A stretch of DNA of 64,000 nt. It comes from Bin75 sp965223955 (GTDB lineage: Bacteria; Nitrospirota; Nitrospiria; Nitrospirales; UBA8639). Location: contig OZ245029.1 in the NCBI GenBank assembly GCA_965223955.1, forward strand, positions 992,001 through 1,056,000, given 5' to 3'. A program made the position numbers and the translations under genes. The notes beneath the pieces were generated by a model. That model made no database searches. It was not told the origin of the DNA and saw nothing but the letters and a program-made list of their open reading frames with translations. Each line of letters starts with the position of its first letter. Position 1 is the stretch's first letter. Shown here in pieces: positions 62,322 through 64,000 of this stretch.

Positions 62322-63073
62322 GGGTGATCTCCATGGGATCGATGGTGAAGCAATTGCACAATGTAGTCGTGGGCCGGAGCGTTGAGAAGGTCAGTCGGAG
62401 TTCCGATCTGCAAGAGGTGTCCCTCTTTCAACACCGCGATGCGATCACCGAGTTGCAACGCCTCATCGACGTCATGGGTGACCATGACCATGGTTTTTTT
62501 GAGGTGCTGCTTCAGAGCCAGGAATTGACGTTGGAGTTCGTGACGGGTAATCGCGTCGAGCGCGCCAAAGGGTTCATCGAGCAAGACGATCTCGGGATCG
62601 GCCGCGAGGGCTCTCGCAAAGGCCACACGTTGTCGTTGCCCACCGGACAGTTCAATGGGATAACGCGTTCGAAACTGGTGTGGGTCAAGATGAACGAGGT
62701 CCAGGAGCGCGTCCACCCGGCTCGTTCTTCGTTTGGGTTCCCATCCGAGTAACAGCGGCACGAGGCCTATGTTCTCTTCGACGGTCCAATGCGGCAGCAA
62801 TCCGGCGTCCTGCTGCACGTACCCGATGTGGCGACGGAGTGCTATGGGGTCTTTGACTCGTATCGGTTCGCCATGAATGCGGACCTCTCCTGAACTTGGA
62901 TGAGTCAACCCGTTAAACATCCGGAGCAGGGTCGTTTTGCCGGATCCGCTTTCTCCGATCAGGACCAGGGTTTCACCTTGAACCACTTCGAGATCGACGT
63001 GCTCAAGGACTCGAACACCAGGGCCGAACTCCTTGCTCACATCATGGACACTCAGGACGGGTGGGTTCATCAT
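62318..63073 (-). CDS. ABC transporter ATPase (OpuBA/EgtV-like)
   Basis: A 251-residue nucleotide-binding protein. Walker A GESGSGKTTLL at about residues 38-45, signature LSGGQRQRVAFARALA, Walker B IVLLDEPFGALD, and a switch His in MVTHDVDEA. The start at ATG 63071-63073 (MM) removes a repeat-derived N-terminal extension present in the open frame. The stop overlaps the start of the permease gene, so both form one operon with egtD and egtE. Confidence 0.9.
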   Translation of the reverse strand: MMNPPVLSVHDVSKEFGPGVRVLEHVDLEVVQGETLVLIGESGSGKTTLLRMFNGLTHPSSGEVRIHGEPIRVKDPIALRRHIGYVQQDAGLLPHWTVEENIGLVPLLLGWEPKRRTSRVDALLDLVHLDPHQFRTRYPIELSGGQRQRVAFARALAADPEIVLLDEPFGALDAITRHELQRQFLALKQHLKKTMVMVTHDVDEALQLGDRIAVLKEGHLLQIGTPTDLLNAPAHDYIVQLLHHRSHGDHP

Positions 63074-63170
63074 TATAGGACCTGTGTCAAAATTTCTTCT
63101 GCCCACAACTCCATTTTCCGAGGGAGAGAGCCTGCTCCGGACTTGATCCGGGGGCTGGAGTGCGGGGGTT

Positions 63171-63312
63171 TCCCCCTCCTTTGTAAGGAGGGGCGAGGGG
63201 AGGTAGAGTCTGAAGAAGTTGTGTGGGATGTAAAGACGATACACGTTCTGTCATTCTCGTTTTCCCCTCTGTCATTCCCCACGTTTGCAATCGGGAATCC
63301 AATATTTTTTCT
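63171..63312. repeat. Repeats between the ABC operon and egtB
   Basis: Contains 'ccctcctttgtaaggaggggcgaggggaggtagag' (63175-63211, relative of 34983 and 51299) and copy 3 of the 'gtcattccc...tcgggaat' family (63271-63312). No gene in the 366 bases between 63074 and 63439, which must carry divergent promoters for both units. Confidence 0.65.
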
Positions 63313-63439
63313 TGACAAGACCGACCATGGATATATTACAAAAGCCAGTGAGAGAGAGACCATCGACTCTCTTTCGACAGGAATTAGCGTGAAATTGGAC
63401 GTCGCCTGATTGTAAAAGGACCTGCTCGAGTCAATAATT

Positions 63440-64000
63440 ATGCCGCGTTTAGCCGAAATACGAAAGGAGTTATCCGCGGCGCGGGCCTGCACCGATTCCA
63501 TCTTTTCCCTGTTTCAACCGGAGACGCTCTATGCGCGACCCATTCCGGAACGCCACCGCGTCATTTTTTACCTCGGCCATTTGGAGGCGTTCGATTGGAA
63601 CCAGATTTGCCGCTGGACGTTGGGACAATCCTCCTTTCACGACACGTTTGATTCACTGTTCGAGGCAGGCATCGATCCCGAGGTAGGCTCGAAACAGGAA
63701 GACATGCCCTCGGACTGGCCTTCGCTGGAAGAAATCCGGCGGTACAACGTCAAGGCAAGGGAGTCGGTTGATCGAGCTCTGGATAACGCTCCCGAACCCG
63801 TCCTGCACATGGCGATCGAGCATCGTTGGATGCACGCCGAAACCACGGCCTACCTGCTGCACCACGTTGCTCGTAGCGGGAAAATTGCCCCGCCTTTGTC
63901 ACCTCTGCCTGAAAGTCCGCCACCCCAGCACGCCATGATCGACGTTTCTCAAGGCGTGGCGACGCTTGGCCGTTGTGACGGGTTTGGCTGGGATAATGAA
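63440..64000 (+). CDS. egtB: EgtB-like ergothioneine sulfoxide synthase, 3' end beyond window
   Basis: 187 residues are visible from ATG 63440; the frame stays open at 64000. The N-terminal DinB-like domain has the iron-binding histidines of EgtB: H47 in YLGHLEAFD, H128 and H132 in EHRWMHAETTAY. The C-terminal FGE-sulfatase-like domain starts near the edge. EgtB joins hercynine with gamma-glutamylcysteine or cysteine using O2 and Fe(II). Together with egtD and the egtE-like gene it makes a near-complete pathway; egtA and egtC are not in the window. Confidence 0.88.
   Translation, partial: MPRLAEIRKELSAARACTDSIFSLFQPETLYARPIPERHRVIFYLGHLEAFDWNQICRWTLGQSSFHDTFDSLFEAGIDPEVGSKQEDMPSDWPSLEEIRRYNVKARESVDRALDNAPEPVLHMAIEHRWMHAETTAYLLHHVARSGKIAPPLSPLPESPPPQHAMIDVSQGVATLGRCDGFGWDNE

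Overview
The window reads as chromosomal DNA of a chemolithoautotroph, most likely a Nitrospira-type bacterium (phylum Nitrospirota). This is inferred from the respiratory complex I cluster, which has two adjacent nuoM genes and no nuoE or nuoF, the '2M' arrangement known from Nitrospira, and from several inorganic-carbon uptake systems. There is no nxr, amo or rRNA gene to confirm it. GC content is moderately high and most genes sit in compact operons.

Layout. 1-2.4 kb: the end of an MSHA/type IV-pilus-like cluster (secretin, ExeA-like ATPase, TPR protein). 2.45-6.2 kb: a CHASE3/HAMP/PAS histidine kinase and an NtrC-type sigma-54 activator whose DNA-binding domain lies in another frame behind an A_AAA_AAG heptamer. 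6.4-8.5 kb: a c-type heme sensor-like protein and an NhaD-type antiporter. 9-10.6 kb: a SulP transporter. 10.9-13 kb: a 51-residue protein with a sigma-54 promoter, a VapBC pair, a DUF2294 protein and a lipoprotein. 13.7-21.4 kb: DAB operon 1 (dabB, a degenerate NuoL/M-like gene, dabA, a PII-like gene) divergent from an NhaR-type LysR regulator. 21.6-34.1 kb: dabA2, an HtrA protease, and a ten-cistron Mrp-like module in the archaeal Mbh order (E-F-G-D/E-B-C-D) followed by NuoL-like and NuoM-like genes. 34.2-38.8 kb: unknown genes and a catalytically degenerate PriA. 39.0-53.0 kb: nuoABCDGIJKLMMN. 53-58 kb: a lone HTH antitoxin, an MBL-fold protein, a second VapBC, TusA/DsrE, glutamate formimidoyltransferase and a NaChBac-type channel. 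58.5-64 kb: ergothioneine genes (egtE-like, egtD, egtB) with an ABC transporter embedded among them.

The genes share a theme: Na+/H+ gradients coupled to inorganic carbon uptake and to reverse electron transport. Two DabA proteins, a SulP carrier, an NhaD antiporter, an Mrp-like assembly, an NhaR regulator, a Na+-channel homologue and complex I lie together, with nine NuoL/M/N-family subunits in total.

The strongest novel signal is a shared RNA leader in front of sulP (8837-8935), dabA2 (21491-21621) and the Mrp-like operon (26589-26757). Each copy has a GTAGGGT box, a 27-29-nt variable hairpin, an invariant ACAGTACAAGCC box, and an intrinsic terminator whose 5' arm is the end of that box. 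I read it as a candidate riboswitch or attenuator answering to an ion or carbon signal. Other points for follow-up are the second NuoM (missing its TM7 lysine), the absent nuoH, the possible -1 frameshift in the NtrC-type regulator, the dead PriA, and the transporter within the ergothioneine genes.
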